From contig NZ_LMSD01000040.1 in NCBI RefSeq assembly GCF_001428045.1, forward strand, positions 1-59,132: 59,132 nucleotides of DNA. The letters are read 5' to 3'. The translations under genes and the position numbers were made by a program. Under the pieces are notes generated by a model. That model did no database searches, was not told where the DNA came from, and worked only from the letters and a program-made list of their open reading frames with translations. Every line of letters begins with the position of its first letter. Positions within the stretch are counted from its first letter, which is position 1. Positions 34,069-43,175 of the stretch are shown here, piece after piece. Source of the stretch: Paenibacillus sp. Soil750. Its GTDB lineage: Bacteria > Bacillota > Bacilli > Paenibacillales > NBRC-103111.

Positions 34069-35784
34069 TTAAGAACTGAACTGCGCCTGATGCAGGCGGC
34101 TGTACACACCGCCGACAGCGATGAGCTCCTCATGCGCGCCTTGCTCGGTGATGCCCTCTTCCGTCACAACGACAATGCGGTCCGCGTTCTTGATCGTCGC
34201 GAGTCGATGCGCAATGACGAGCGTCGTGCGGCCCTTCGACAGCTCCGCCAAAGACTGCTGGATCGCCGCTTCGGTCTCGGTATCCAGCGCCGATGTCGCC
34301 TCATCTAAGATGAGAATCGGCGGATTCTTCAAGAACATGCGCGCAATCGCGAGGCGCTGCTTCTGCCCACCGGAGAGCTTGACGCCGCGCTCTCCGATCA
34401 CCGTATCCAGTCCCTTCGGCTGGGACTGGATATAGCCTTGCAGCTGCGCGCGGCGCGCAGCGTCCCAGATCTCCTCATCCGTCGCGCCTAGCTTGCCGTA
34501 CGCAATGTTCTCCCGCATCGTGCCAGAGAACAGGAATACATCCTGCTGCACGATGCCGATTTGGCGGCGCAGCGATTCCAGCTCGATATGGCGAATATCG
34601 AGACCGTCAATGGCAATGCTGCCCTCGCTGACATCGTAGAAACGAGGCAGCAGGGAGCAGATCGTCGTTTTGCCTGCGCCTGAAGGACCGACGAATGCAA
34701 CGGTCTCCCCTGCGCGAATGGACAGGGAGATGTTATTCAAAACACGAGCCTCGTCCCCATACCCGAAGGACACGTTGTTGAATTTGATTTGGCCATCGAG
34801 ATGATCCACCTTCCGAGCATTCGGATGATTGGCAACCTCCGGCTCGGTGTCGATGACCTCTACGTAGCGCTTGAAGCCAGCGATCCCCTTCGGATAGCTC
34901 TCAATGACGTTATTAATTTTCTGAATTGGACCTAAGAATACATTCGTTAATAGAACAAAGGCAATGAACTCGCCATAGCTAATTTGCTTATCGATAACAA
35001 ACCATGTGCCACAGATCAGTACGAATACCGTCACAGAACGCATTAAGATGTAGCTCAAGGAAATGTTCCACGCCATGATTTTATAAGAAGCCAGCTTCGT
35101 CAATCGGAATCGGCCATTATTCACCTCGAACAATTTCTTCTCATGAGCTTCGTTCGCGAACGCTTGTACGACACGAATACCGCCGATGTTATCTTCAACT
35201 CTTGCATTAATATCCGCGAGATCGCCCATCATGCGACGGAAGGTTTTGGTCATTTTCTGATTAAAATACACGGCAATCCATAGAAGAAACGGCACAATGA
35301 CGAACGTTAGCAACGCCAACTTCACATTAATTTGCAGCATAAGTATCAGCGCGCCAATCAGTGTCATCACAGCGATAAATAGATCCTCCGGACCATGATG
35401 CGCGACCTCGCCGATTTCAAGCAAATCATTCGACATCCGCGACATGAGCTGCCCTGTTTTATTGTTGTCATAGAATCGGAAGCTCAGCTTCTGCAGATGA
35501 GTGAACAGCTTTTTCCGCATATCCGTTTCAATGTTAATCCCCAGCATGTGCCCCCAATAAGTAACGACGAAGTTCAGCAGTGTATTCAGCACATAGACGG
35601 CCAACAACCCCACACACGCCCAAATAATCCAAGCCCAATTCCCTGCAGGAAGCAATTTATCGATAACCTGATTGACGGCCAGCGGGAACCCCAGTTCCAG
35701 CAACCCAGCAACCACCGCACAAGTGAAATCCAAAATAAATAAGTGCTTGTAGGGTCGATAGTATGAAAAAAACCTTTTCAACAT
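34069..35784 (-). CDS. ABC exporter half-transporter (type IV fold)
   Basis: A 571-residue fused membrane/ATPase protein. Six transmembrane helices (residues about 15-310) precede a nucleotide-binding domain with Walker A (VGPSGAGKTT), Q loop, signature (LSGGQKQRLAIARM), Walker B (ILILDEATSALD) and H loop (VIAHRLATI). It acts as a homodimer, or with an unseen partner, like YknU/YfiB/MsbA-type exporters; the substrate is unknown. The start is ATG 35784 behind AAGGTGG rather than the upstream frame extension. Confidence 0.9.
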   Translation of the reverse strand: MLKRFFSYYRPYKHLFILDFTCAVVAGLLELGFPLAVNQVIDKLLPAGNWAWIIWACVGLLAVYVLNTLLNFVVTYWGHMLGINIETDMRKKLFTHLQKLSFRFYDNNKTGQLMSRMSNDLLEIGEVAHHGPEDLFIAVMTLIGALILMLQINVKLALLTFVIVPFLLWIAVYFNQKMTKTFRRMMGDLADINARVEDNIGGIRVVQAFANEAHEKKLFEVNNGRFRLTKLASYKIMAWNISLSYILMRSVTVFVLICGTWFVIDKQISYGEFIAFVLLTNVFLGPIQKINNVIESYPKGIAGFKRYVEVIDTEPEVANHPNARKVDHLDGQIKFNNVSFGYGDEARVLNNISLSIRAGETVAFVGPSGAGKTTICSLLPRFYDVSEGSIAIDGLDIRHIELESLRRQIGIVQQDVFLFSGTMRENIAYGKLGATDEEIWDAARRAQLQGYIQSQPKGLDTVIGERGVKLSGGQKQRLAIARMFLKNPPILILDEATSALDTETEAAIQQSLAELSKGRTTLVIAHRLATIKNADRIVVVTEEGITEQGAHEELIAVGGVYSRLHQAQFSS

Positions 35785-35959
35785 GTGTCTATTCCACCTT
35801 TCGTATCGTTGACAACCTCCGTGGCCTCGCATACGTAATGGCTGCAACATTGCCTATTATACCTGAAAACCTCCACAAATAGGCAGTTGTCGGAGGACAT
35901 GTATCCAATATTTTCATATGAATAGGTATATCTTATCCTGGCTGTGGAGGCATGTCATC

Positions 35960-36742
35960 ATGTTCAACAACTCTATGGATACGCGAACTGCTCTTCGCCT
36001 CGCAGCGATGTGCGGTCAAAGTTATACACAACTAGAACAAGGTACGGAAAGCGTTATCTTACCCGCTGCCTATCGTATTGTGACTTCAATCGCGGCGAAT
36101 TCCGCTTTTGGCGGGCGTGAGTTATTTGGCTTTATTGCCGAATCCGATAGTCAAATAGTAATTGTATTTCGGGGCACATCCACTACATCGGACTGGATCT
36201 CAGATGCCATTGCTAGACAGACTAATTTCCCCTATGCCAAAGATGGCGGTCTCGTGCACCAGGGGTTTCTGGACATTTACGAATCCGCCCGCAAACAAAT
36301 TGTAACTGCAATGAGTAAGCTATCCCCTCACAAACAACTCTACCTCACAGGGCATAGTCTCGGCGGCTCGTTGGCTACTTTATGTGCAGCAGATTTGGCA
36401 ACCAACACAAAGTTTAGAGACCCGTCGGTCTACACTTTCGGTTCGCCCCGTGTCGGCAATACGACATTCGCGGGTCAATTTAATCGTAAAACAGGTCCCC
36501 ATTATCGCGTGTATAATCGCAATGATATGGTTCCTTCGCTGCCGCCTCTCGTTTACAAATCGCCCCGTACGGGTGACCTCTATCACTATATCCATGTTAA
36601 AAAAGCCGTGGAGCTCGACTTTCCAACCGGGTCATTCGCTGGTAATCATGCCGTTAGCAGCTATTTCGCAGAGCTGGCTAAGCTCGATCCGAAATATGCG
36701 AAGCTCCTCTGTGCCAAGACGCCGGGCTTCTGCCCGAATTGA
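35960..36742 (+). CDS. Class 3 lipase (alpha/beta hydrolase)
   Basis: A 260-residue Lipase_3 family protein. The nucleophile elbow is TGHSLGGSLA, the acid probably Asp in RNDMVPSLPP, and the His in GNHAVSSYF. VFRGTSTTSDWISD is a family signature. It has no signal peptide, so it is probably intracellular or leaves by another route. The start is ATG 35960, nine bases after GGAGG. It is divergent from the ABC exporter gene and convergent with the heme operon. Confidence 0.9.
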   Translation: MFNNSMDTRTALRLAAMCGQSYTQLEQGTESVILPAAYRIVTSIAANSAFGGRELFGFIAESDSQIVIVFRGTSTTSDWISDAIARQTNFPYAKDGGLVHQGFLDIYESARKQIVTAMSKLSPHKQLYLTGHSLGGSLATLCAADLATNTKFRDPSVYTFGSPRVGNTTFAGQFNRKTGPHYRVYNRNDMVPSLPPLVYKSPRTGDLYHYIHVKKAVELDFPTGSFAGNHAVSSYFAELAKLDPKYAKLLCAKTPGFCPN

Positions 36743-36776
36743 AAGAGACTATGGGAAGGTCCCCATAGTCTCTTTT
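36742..36776. terminator. Bidirectional terminator between the lipase gene and dinB
   Basis: AAAGAGACTATGGG and CCCATAGTCTCTTT form a perfect 14-bp stem with a 6-base loop; a short T-run follows on the plus strand. Confidence 0.92.
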
Positions 36777-36791
36777 CACCATATATGTCTA

Positions 36792-37280
36792 TTAATGCTG
36801 CGCTGGGGCTTCTGCCGCATTCTCTTTTACAGGGAAATGCTTTTGAATCAACGAAATTTGACCAGAATGAATGCCTGTGTGATACATCAATCTTCCAACT
36901 GCTTCCAGCGGCGTCGATGGTCCCATAGGGGATTCAACCGGCACAGTCCAAGCCTCATGAGGCAGGTTACGCATCGCTTCAATTAGAAAATCATTTGAAG
37001 CTGTCAGATCATCGACTAGTTCTTGCAAGTTGGTGAACGCAGGTTTTACCTTCGGGCCATTAGGACCGCCTGCTGTATACAGCTTAATACCTGCTGGAAT
37101 TTTCACACCGAAGAACCAGTTCGCAAACATATATTCAACCTCAGCATTATGACGAAGCATATAACCAATTGAAGCTGAACCTAATTCAAGGGTCAAATCA
37201 GCTTCAGGGAGCTTTTGGACTGTTTTATGAAAACGACCTTGGATCGCGTTCCAAATTGGCAATACCGTTTCAAAACTCAT
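36792..37280 (-). CDS. DinB-like protein in the heme uptake operon
   Basis: A 162-residue DinB-superfamily four-helix protein. Candidate metal ligands are His in YMLRHNAEVEY (about 44) and the YHTGIHSGQI motif near residue 135. It is the last gene of the Fur-box-controlled hmuTUV-hugZ unit, 32 bases after hugZ, with a terminator beyond. Its position suggests a part in heme or iron handling or in thiol chemistry linked to it; that is inference. It differs clearly from the DinB protein at 19278. Confidence 0.8.
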   Translation of the reverse strand: MSFETVLPIWNAIQGRFHKTVQKLPEADLTLELGSASIGYMLRHNAEVEYMFANWFFGVKIPAGIKLYTAGGPNGPKVKPAFTNLQELVDDLTASNDFLIEAMRNLPHEAWTVPVESPMGPSTPLEAVGRLMYHTGIHSGQISLIQKHFPVKENAAEAPAQH

Positions 37281-37312
37281 ATGTAGACACTCCTTTGAGA
37301 TTTAGGATCTTA

Positions 37313-37822
37313 TCAGGACGTTTTAGCTGGTTGATGACCGTCTCTAGCTACATGTTCAAACTTCGTCGCTGCCAAATCAATATCGTAGGCTTGACCAAAA
37401 CCAGCTACATAGCGGCCTTCCGTCGTCGAAAGCTCGAATAAGGAAAAATCCAGCGTTTTCAATACATTAATCATTTGCTTCCCAAAACGCTCACCAAACA
37501 GTTCGAAAATATCTTCTTTATCTTCATTCCCGATATTAGCAGCCGTACATAAGAAACGAGCACGTTGTCTTGCAAATAGATTCTCTGTGGAAGCTTCATC
37601 TTCAATTAACATCACATCAACCGAAGGATTGCTCTCCATATAACGGAAGTGGTTGGCGATCCGGCTAATAAAGATATACAGCTTTCCCTCTTTCTTTACA
37701 AAAGGAGCATAGGACGTGAATGGCTTACCTTTATCATCTACGGTGCTTAGCATTAACGTTTTCAAGCCTTCGGAAAACTTCAAATATTGCAGCTTGCTGC
37801 TTTCTAGATCTGGTTGTTTCAT
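37313..37822 (-). CDS. hugZ: HugZ-type heme utilization protein
   Basis: A 169-residue split-barrel protein of the HugZ/PPOX family. HugZ proteins bind heme through C-terminal histidines and degrade it or release iron. The conserved GFGQAYDI and the tail FEHVARDGHQPAK carry the candidate heme ligands. It starts in a TAATG overlap with the hmuV stop, so translation is coupled to the transporter ATPase. This pairing is the main reason to call the transporter a heme system. Confidence 0.88.
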   Translation of the reverse strand: MKQPDLESSKLQYLKFSEGLKTLMLSTVDDKGKPFTSYAPFVKKEGKLYIFISRIANHFRYMESNPSVDVMLIEDEASTENLFARQRARFLCTAANIGNEDKEDIFELFGERFGKQMINVLKTLDFSLFELSTTEGRYVAGFGQAYDIDLAATKFEHVARDGHQPAKTS

Positions 37823-38610
37823 TAGGACACACTCCTACTTTTCTTTAGAATATGTATGCGGGGACCCACACCGTGATCGCCATATTGAATGTCAGTTTCT
37901 ACCTCGTAAACATGTCGGAGCAGATCACTCGTCAGCACATCTTGCGGTGTGCCATATTGATACCGCTGCCCATTCTTCAGCACACAAATGTTATCGCTAT
38001 ACGCACTCGCATGATTTAAATCATGCAGAACCATAACCACCGTAAGGTTAAGCTCGCGATTTAACTTACGAACGAGTTCCAGCACATCCAATTGGTGCGC
38101 GATGTCCAGATAGGTTGTTGGCTCATCCAATAGTAATACCTTAGGACGCTGCGCTAGTGCCATGGCGATCCAAGCACGCTGTGCTTCGCCGCCAGATAAG
38201 GAGTTCACCAGACGGTCCTTGTAGGTGAGCAGCCCCGTTTGTTCCATTGCCCAGTTAATGATGTCGTAATCTTCCCCATTAAAGCGTTCAAACCATTTCT
38301 TGTGCGGCATCCGGCCATAGCCAACAAGCTCTTCAATCGTCATGTCAGCTGGACTTGTGTTAGATTGACACAACATGCACATGATACGCGATACCTGCTT
38401 CGTGCTGAGCGATTGCAGCTCTTGCTGTGCGATGCACACGCGACCGCTCTCACATGGAATGAGCCTGGACACACCTTTGAGAATCGTCGATTTCCCAGAA
38501 CCATTTGGTCCGATAATCGAAACGATTTCTCCTTCTTTCACATCCAGCGAGAAATCGTTGACGATTGTTCTTTCCCCATATCGAATCGTTAAGGACTGTA
38601 CATCAAGCAC
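37822..38610 (-). CDS. hmuV: Heme/iron-complex ABC transporter ATPase
   Basis: A 262-residue FepC/HmuV-type ATPase with Walker A (GPNGSGKST), signature (LSGGEAQRAWIAMA), Walker B (VLLLDEPTTYLD) and H loop (VLHDLNHA). It powers uptake through the HmuU permease and HmuT lipoprotein. It overlaps hmuU by eight bases at its start and hugZ by one base at its end, as in a tightly packed operon. Confidence 0.92.
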   Translation of the reverse strand: MLDVQSLTIRYGERTIVNDFSLDVKEGEIVSIIGPNGSGKSTILKGVSRLIPCESGRVCIAQQELQSLSTKQVSRIMCMLCQSNTSPADMTIEELVGYGRMPHKKWFERFNGEDYDIINWAMEQTGLLTYKDRLVNSLSGGEAQRAWIAMALAQRPKVLLLDEPTTYLDIAHQLDVLELVRKLNRELNLTVVMVLHDLNHASAYSDNICVLKNGQRYQYGTPQDVLTSDLLRHVYEVETDIQYGDHGVGPRIHILKKSRSVS

Positions 38611-39604
38611 GGGCTGATTCCCCCTTTCGCATCAGATACAGGAAATAAGGACCCCCAACCATCGCCATAACAATGCCGGAGGGGATTTCTAAAGGAGCAA
38701 ATACGGTGCGTCCGAGCGTGTCTGCAATCAGCAGCACGAGTGCTCCGAGCACGACACTCAGCGGCAGCATAACGCGATAATCGGAACCAATCAGCATGCG
38801 TGCGATGTGCGGGACGACGAGTCCCACGAATCCGACAAGCCCCACTGTCGATACCGAAATGGCAGCCAAGTAAACAGCAACAAAAGATAGGGTGAAACGA
38901 ATGCGCGTCAGGTTCTGACCTAAGCTATGCGCTGCCTGTTCGCCTAGACGCAATATATTCGCTTGGCGAATACACAGAAGTGCAGCTATCCACCCCACGA
39001 GGGAGTAAGGGAGAATTGTTGTAACACTATCCATTCCCTTCCCAGATAGGCTGCCGTTCAGCCATTGAAGCGCTGTCGGAAGCTTGTCGCTATAGAGAAT
39101 AGAAAGCAGTCCAATCACTCCGCCGAAGACGGCATTCACGGCAACGCCGGATAGAATAACCCGGATTGGTGCGAAGCCGGTTCTTTTACTCCATGCCCAT
39201 ACATAGACCATGATAGCAGCTACGGAGCCTCCAATGATGGCGGCTAACGGAACTAAGGAGTACAAGGTAGGAAAGGCCAATAAAATAAGCAATACAGCAA
39301 CCGCTGCACCACTCGAAACGCCTGTCAATCCAGGATCTGCAAGCGGATTGAGCAGGACAGCTTGGAGTAATGCACCGGAAGCTGCTAGATTAGCCCCAAT
39401 TACTAGAGCTAGAAAAACTCTGGGGATACGAATATCCCACAGAATGGTTACATTGGACTCACTCCCCTGACCAAATACGGTGAGGAGTGTATCCATTGGT
39501 GAGATACGGACACTGCCCAGGCCGATGGAAAGCAATGTGCCTACGAGAAGCAGCACACATGCGATCCCTATATACGTGACTTTTCTTTTCTGCTTCTCGA
39601 CCAC
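38603..39604 (-). CDS. hmuU: Heme/iron-complex ABC transporter permease
   Basis: A 333-residue FecCD-family permease with about ten transmembrane helices. Conserved stretches are GSVRI, GANLAASGALLQAVLLNPLADPGLTGVSSGAA and VGFVGLVVPHIARMLIGSDYR. It forms a homodimeric channel with HmuV. It lies 18 bases after hmuT and overlaps hmuV. By sequence alone it could equally serve a siderophore; the hugZ neighbour favours heme. Confidence 0.92.
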   Translation of the reverse strand: MVEKQKRKVTYIGIACVLLLVGTLLSIGLGSVRISPMDTLLTVFGQGSESNVTILWDIRIPRVFLALVIGANLAASGALLQAVLLNPLADPGLTGVSSGAAVAVLLILLAFPTLYSLVPLAAIIGGSVAAIMVYVWAWSKRTGFAPIRVILSGVAVNAVFGGVIGLLSILYSDKLPTALQWLNGSLSGKGMDSVTTILPYSLVGWIAALLCIRQANILRLGEQAAHSLGQNLTRIRFTLSFVAVYLAAISVSTVGLVGFVGLVVPHIARMLIGSDYRVMLPLSVVLGALVLLIADTLGRTVFAPLEIPSGIVMAMVGGPYFLYLMRKGESARA

Positions 39605-39622
39605 GAATGCATTCCCCCGTGC

Positions 39623-40615
39623 TTATTTATACAAAACTTGCGCTAGATCTTTGAATGCTGCAGGTGCATTGACGATGGATGCAATCCCGAAAAGATTATA
39701 ATCTAGCGGTTTGAATTTACCGTTCTTGAACGCGTTCAACTTCTCCCATGAGCCGTTCTTCTTCAGGTCTTCTTCTAACTTCTTGGATACAGCTGCAGGG
39801 TCGCCATGAGCTACTAGCAAAATCACATCCGGATTCGTAGCAACAATGCTTTCCATGTTCAGAGGCACATACGCTTCTTTTAGCTTGAGTACATCGGAAA
39901 CTACATTGGAAGCTCCAAGTTGTTTCACCAAGCTGCCTGTGAACGTGTTCTCGTTCATGAACATCAGAGACTCAGCGGATCCGAAAAGAATAAGGACCTT
40001 CGGTGCTGCTTTCCCTTTGCCAAGCTCACGTGCTGCTGTTTCTTCGGTTGTTGTTTTCTCAAGTAATGCTGTTGCTTTCGCTTCTTGCTTGAATAATCTA
40101 CCTAAGACCACTGTAGAAAGCTTCAACTCTTCTAAGGAATCTACTGGAATGTAGGCAGAGGGTAGTTTAGCCGGTTGGAATTTCTTCTCTAGACTATCTT
40201 TAATGGAGGCAGGTGAAACAATGACATCAGGCGTTAACTTAGCAATTTGCTCCAAATCAGGTGCATGGGAGCTGCCGATTTTCGTCACGTTCGCATAAGC
40301 TGCTGGCATCTTGCTCGTTGTCGTTGGTACACCAACTGGCATAACGCCAAGCTCATTGAGAATTTCAGAGATCCCTACAGAGACAGTAACGACTTTCGCA
40401 GGGTTTGGTGTTTTGAACTGCGCAAGAAGCTCAGTCGCCTTAGCTTCATCAATCGCAACCTTAGGTGCTGCTGTTGGTGCTGGGGTTGCGGCTGCTTTCG
40501 CTTCAGCACTTGCTGCTGGTGTTGCAGCTGTCTCAGTTGAAGTCCCTTGACCGCAAGCAGCCGTCAAGGAGAGTAGAAGTACGGCCATACCTATTTTTAT
40601 GGATGCCTGTTTCAT
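39623..40615 (-). CDS. hmuT: Heme/iron-complex binding lipoprotein
   Basis: A 330-residue substrate-binding lipoprotein. The signal peptide ends in the lipobox LTAACGQG (Cys at about 21). An Ala/Thr/Pro-rich linker (about 22-55) leads to the two-lobed type III binding domain with one long linking helix (ISEILNELGVMPVG...). The start is ATG 40615, about 11 bases after AGGGGGA. It is the first gene of the operon, and its promoter is covered by Fur boxes. Confidence 0.92.
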   Translation of the reverse strand: MKQASIKIGMAVLLLSLTAACGQGTSTETAATPAASAEAKAAATPAPTAAPKVAIDEAKATELLAQFKTPNPAKVVTVSVGISEILNELGVMPVGVPTTTSKMPAAYANVTKIGSSHAPDLEQIAKLTPDVIVSPASIKDSLEKKFQPAKLPSAYIPVDSLEELKLSTVVLGRLFKQEAKATALLEKTTTEETAARELGKGKAAPKVLILFGSAESLMFMNENTFTGSLVKQLGASNVVSDVLKLKEAYVPLNMESIVATNPDVILLVAHGDPAAVSKKLEEDLKKNGSWEKLNAFKNGKFKPLDYNLFGIASIVNAPAAFKDLAQVLYK

Positions 40616-40643
40616 AGTATGTTGAATCCCCCTATTATGTAAT

Positions 40644-40692
40644 TGATAATGATTTTCATTCTTATTATAGTGATAATGATAATTGTTTTCAA
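40644..40692 (-). promoter_or_regulatory. hmuT promoter with two Fur boxes
   Basis: On the minus strand TTGAAA (40687-40692), 17 bases and TATAAT (40664-40669) form a strong promoter. Fur-box matches overlap and follow it: TGATAAT-G-ATTTTCA at 40644-40658 (one mismatch to the 7-1-7 core) and TGATAAT-T-GTTTTCA at 40677-40691 (two mismatches), with a further TGATAATGATAATTG overlap at 40671. Fur with iron would block polymerase, so the operon should rise when iron is short. Confidence 0.9.
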
Positions 40693-40746
40693 TAAGAATT
40701 TTTATGTCGTATTGCGTAGGGGGAATTTGACTAGACTTCTGCATGC

Positions 40747-40787
40747 AAAAAAACCGTGAAAGGTGCGATTTCGCTACCTTTCACGGT
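40747..40787 (-). terminator. Terminator of cysK
   Basis: On the minus strand a perfect 12-bp stem (ACCGTGAAAGGT/ACCTTTCACGGT) is followed by seven T. Confidence 0.95.
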
Positions 40788-40809
40788 CTATTGGTCTTTG
40801 TAAGTGAGC

Positions 40810-41748
40810 CTATTCGAGCTCTGCAAAAAGCGCCGATGACAAATATCGCTCCCCGGTATCCGGCAGAATAACGACGATTGTCTTCCCTTTATTCTCAGGT
40901 CGCTTTGCCAGTTGAACGGCCGCAAAGGCTGCAGCCCCAGACGATATCCCGACGAGAAGTCCCTCGCTTTTGGCTAATTGACGCGCCGTCTCAATCGCCT
41001 CTTCATTACTAACCGTGAGGATTTCATCCACGACGGCTCGGTTAAAGTTATCCGGCACAAAACCTGCGCCGATCCCTTGGATCTGATGCACACCGCGTGT
41101 GCCGCCGGACAGCACGGGAGAATCCGTAGGTTCAACGGCCACAATTTGAACATCGGAATGTCGCTGCTTCAGAATCTCTCCAACACCTGTAATCGTACCT
41201 CCTGAACCTACGCCTGCTACAAAAATATCAACTTTCCCACCTGTATCTCGCCAAATTTCTTCTGCTGTGGTCTTCCGATGAACCTCAGGGTTGGCTGGAT
41301 TGCTGAACTGCTGCGGGATATAGGAATTGGGCAGCCCAGCAGCTAATTCCTTGGCTTTGCGAATAGCGCCCTGCATGCCTTCAGCAGCTGGTGTGAGCAC
41401 AAGTTCTGCGCCAAGGGCTCTTACAATTTTGCGGCGCTCCTCACTGAACGAGTCCGGTAAAATAATGATCAACCGATAGCCTAAAGCTGCTGCAGCAAAA
41501 GCCAGACCTATGCCCGTATTCCCACTCGTCGGCTCGATAATGACGGTATCCTGATTGATCTTCCACTTGCGTTCTGCATCCTTCAGCATGGCATAGCCAA
41601 TACGATCCTTTACGCTGCCCGCCGGATTGAAATACTCCAGCTTCGCGACAATGCGAGCTTCAATCCCTTGCCTTTTATTGAAATTCCAGAGCTCAAGCAA
41701 CGGTGTATTTCCGATGAGTTCTGTTAAATTATTATATATTTTGGTCAT
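40810..41748 (-). CDS. cysK: Cysteine synthase (O-acetylserine sulfhydrylase)
   Basis: A 312-residue PLP enzyme making cysteine from O-acetylserine and sulfide. The PLP lysine is in NPAGSVKDRIGYAM, the substrate loop is PTSGNTGIGLAF, the phosphate-binding loop GVGSGGTITGVGE, and SSGAAAFAA is near the end. Length is typical. It stands alone with its own terminator. I see no T-box or S-box in its leader, and any CymR control cannot be judged by eye. Confidence 0.94.
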   Translation of the reverse strand: MTKIYNNLTELIGNTPLLELWNFNKRQGIEARIVAKLEYFNPAGSVKDRIGYAMLKDAERKWKINQDTVIIEPTSGNTGIGLAFAAAALGYRLIIILPDSFSEERRKIVRALGAELVLTPAAEGMQGAIRKAKELAAGLPNSYIPQQFSNPANPEVHRKTTAEEIWRDTGGKVDIFVAGVGSGGTITGVGEILKQRHSDVQIVAVEPTDSPVLSGGTRGVHQIQGIGAGFVPDNFNRAVVDEILTVSNEEAIETARQLAKSEGLLVGISSGAAAFAAVQLAKRPENKGKTIVVILPDTGERYLSSALFAELE

Positions 41749-41970
41749 GGAGGACCCTCGCTTTCGCAGGTGTAATATTAAACCGATACGTTTAGTGGGA
41801 TATGTATAAAGTATAGCACCTGTTTCGAGGGAACTTAAATCAATAATCCTGATGAAGAAGTGTGGTATTTTCTTATATTGCGGGATTTAGGCGACGGGCC
41901 GTTGCGCCCCCCCATGTGGCTGAAGGGTGGTGATGTCACCGTATTGGTAATGATAATGAGAAGCTTTACC

Positions 41971-42147
41971 TGTATAAACTACAGCTAATTCCCGTGATTT
42001 CTCGGGAAAATCGGATTTAAATGGAAAATCTACAGTTAATAATAGCCGAACTTACCTTTACAGCCTCCTCGGTCAAAATTAACTGTACAAAATCCATTTA
42101 TTGCGATGAATTAGGAAAATGCGGCGAAATTAACATCATAAAATCCA
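41971..42147. repeat. Dyad-symmetric four-motif element, copy E3
   Basis: Motifs at 41971 (forward), 42022 (forward), 42076 (reverse) and 42127 (reverse); spacings 51, 54 and 51, identical to E2. Examples are TGGAAAATCTACAGTTAATA and, on the minus strand, TGGATTTTGTACAGTTAATT. It occupies the middle of the 533-base divergent gap between cysK and exoA. The remaining bases of that gap hold nothing else I recognise. Confidence 0.85.
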
Positions 42148-42281
42148 TCTAGTTCGACTCTGAAGCACATTAGGCAAAATTCGATGCAAGTCAGTATGGA
42201 TTAGAAGAGAACTATGACGCGTACATATGGTACACTGATTTTCAGATGATAAAAATCATAAGAGAGCAAGGGGAATCCACA

Positions 42282-43040
42282 ATGAAACTGGTATCTTGGA
42301 ATGTAAATGGCTTGAGAGCCTGTGTGAATAAAGGGTTTACGGATTATTTTAAAGAGGTGGATGCGGATCTATTCTGCTTGCAAGAAACGAAGCTGCAGGA
42401 GGGGCAGATTGACCTCGATCTGGGAGACGGATATAAGCAATATTGGAACTATGCGGAGAAAAAAGGGTATTCCGGTACCGCCGTTTTCTCGAAAGTAGAG
42501 CCACTTTCTGTCCGATATGGCATCGAAGAAGATTCCGAGCCTGAAGGTCGCATCCTGACGCTAGAGTTCGAGAATTTCTACCTCGTGACTGTGTATACGC
42601 CCAATGCGAAGCGTGATCTATCCAGATTACCCTATCGGTTAGAGTGGGAGGATCGGTTCCGTGAGTATTTACTCGGATTGGATGCGATTAAGCCTGTGCT
42701 GATTTGCGGAGATTTGAACGTTGCCCATAACGAGATCGACTTAAAAAATGCCAAAGGCAACCACAACAACTCCGGCTTCACCCTCGAAGAGCGTGGCAAA
42801 ATGACGGACTTATTGGCAGCAGGCTTTCTCGATACGTTCCGGCACCTATACCCGGAGAGAACTGACGTGTATTCGTGGTGGTCCAATATGCCAGGCGTTC
42901 GTGCACGGAATGTGGGCTGGCGAATTGACTACTTCCTCGCCTCAGCGCGATTAGCACCTAAGATCACAGAGGCATCTATTGCCTGTGATATCTTGGGAAG
43001 CGATCATTGTCCGGTGGTTTTGGAGTTAGAGTTAGCCTAA
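42282..43040 (+). CDS. exoA: Exodeoxyribonuclease III / AP endonuclease
   Basis: A 252-residue Xth-family base-excision-repair nuclease. Motifs are SWNVNGLRA, the metal Glu in LQETKLQ, the catalytic GDLNVAHNEIDL, RIDYFLAS and the final SDHCPV His. It cuts the backbone at abasic sites and removes 3' blocks. The start is ATG 42282 behind AAGGGGA; the longer frame is leader. Length is that of B. subtilis ExoA. Confidence 0.95.
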   Translation: MKLVSWNVNGLRACVNKGFTDYFKEVDADLFCLQETKLQEGQIDLDLGDGYKQYWNYAEKKGYSGTAVFSKVEPLSVRYGIEEDSEPEGRILTLEFENFYLVTVYTPNAKRDLSRLPYRLEWEDRFREYLLGLDAIKPVLICGDLNVAHNEIDLKNAKGNHNNSGFTLEERGKMTDLLAAGFLDTFRHLYPERTDVYSWWSNMPGVRARNVGWRIDYFLASARLAPKITEASIACDILGSDHCPVVLELELA

Positions 43041-43175
43041 AGCACTTGGCACCTGGCTGATCCAATCCCCGACCTAAGGAGGAGCACCTGCTCCGACCAT
43101 GGTCGCTTCTGGAAATAACTCCCTGAATGGTAAGATCGAATCAACAAGAATTCGATGAGCTGTGAGGGATGCAAA

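Noticed and set aside
41949..41965. Possible Fur box (TGATAATGAGAAGC) near cysK
   Set aside because: Only the left half matches the Fur core; it is not placed over a recognisable promoter.
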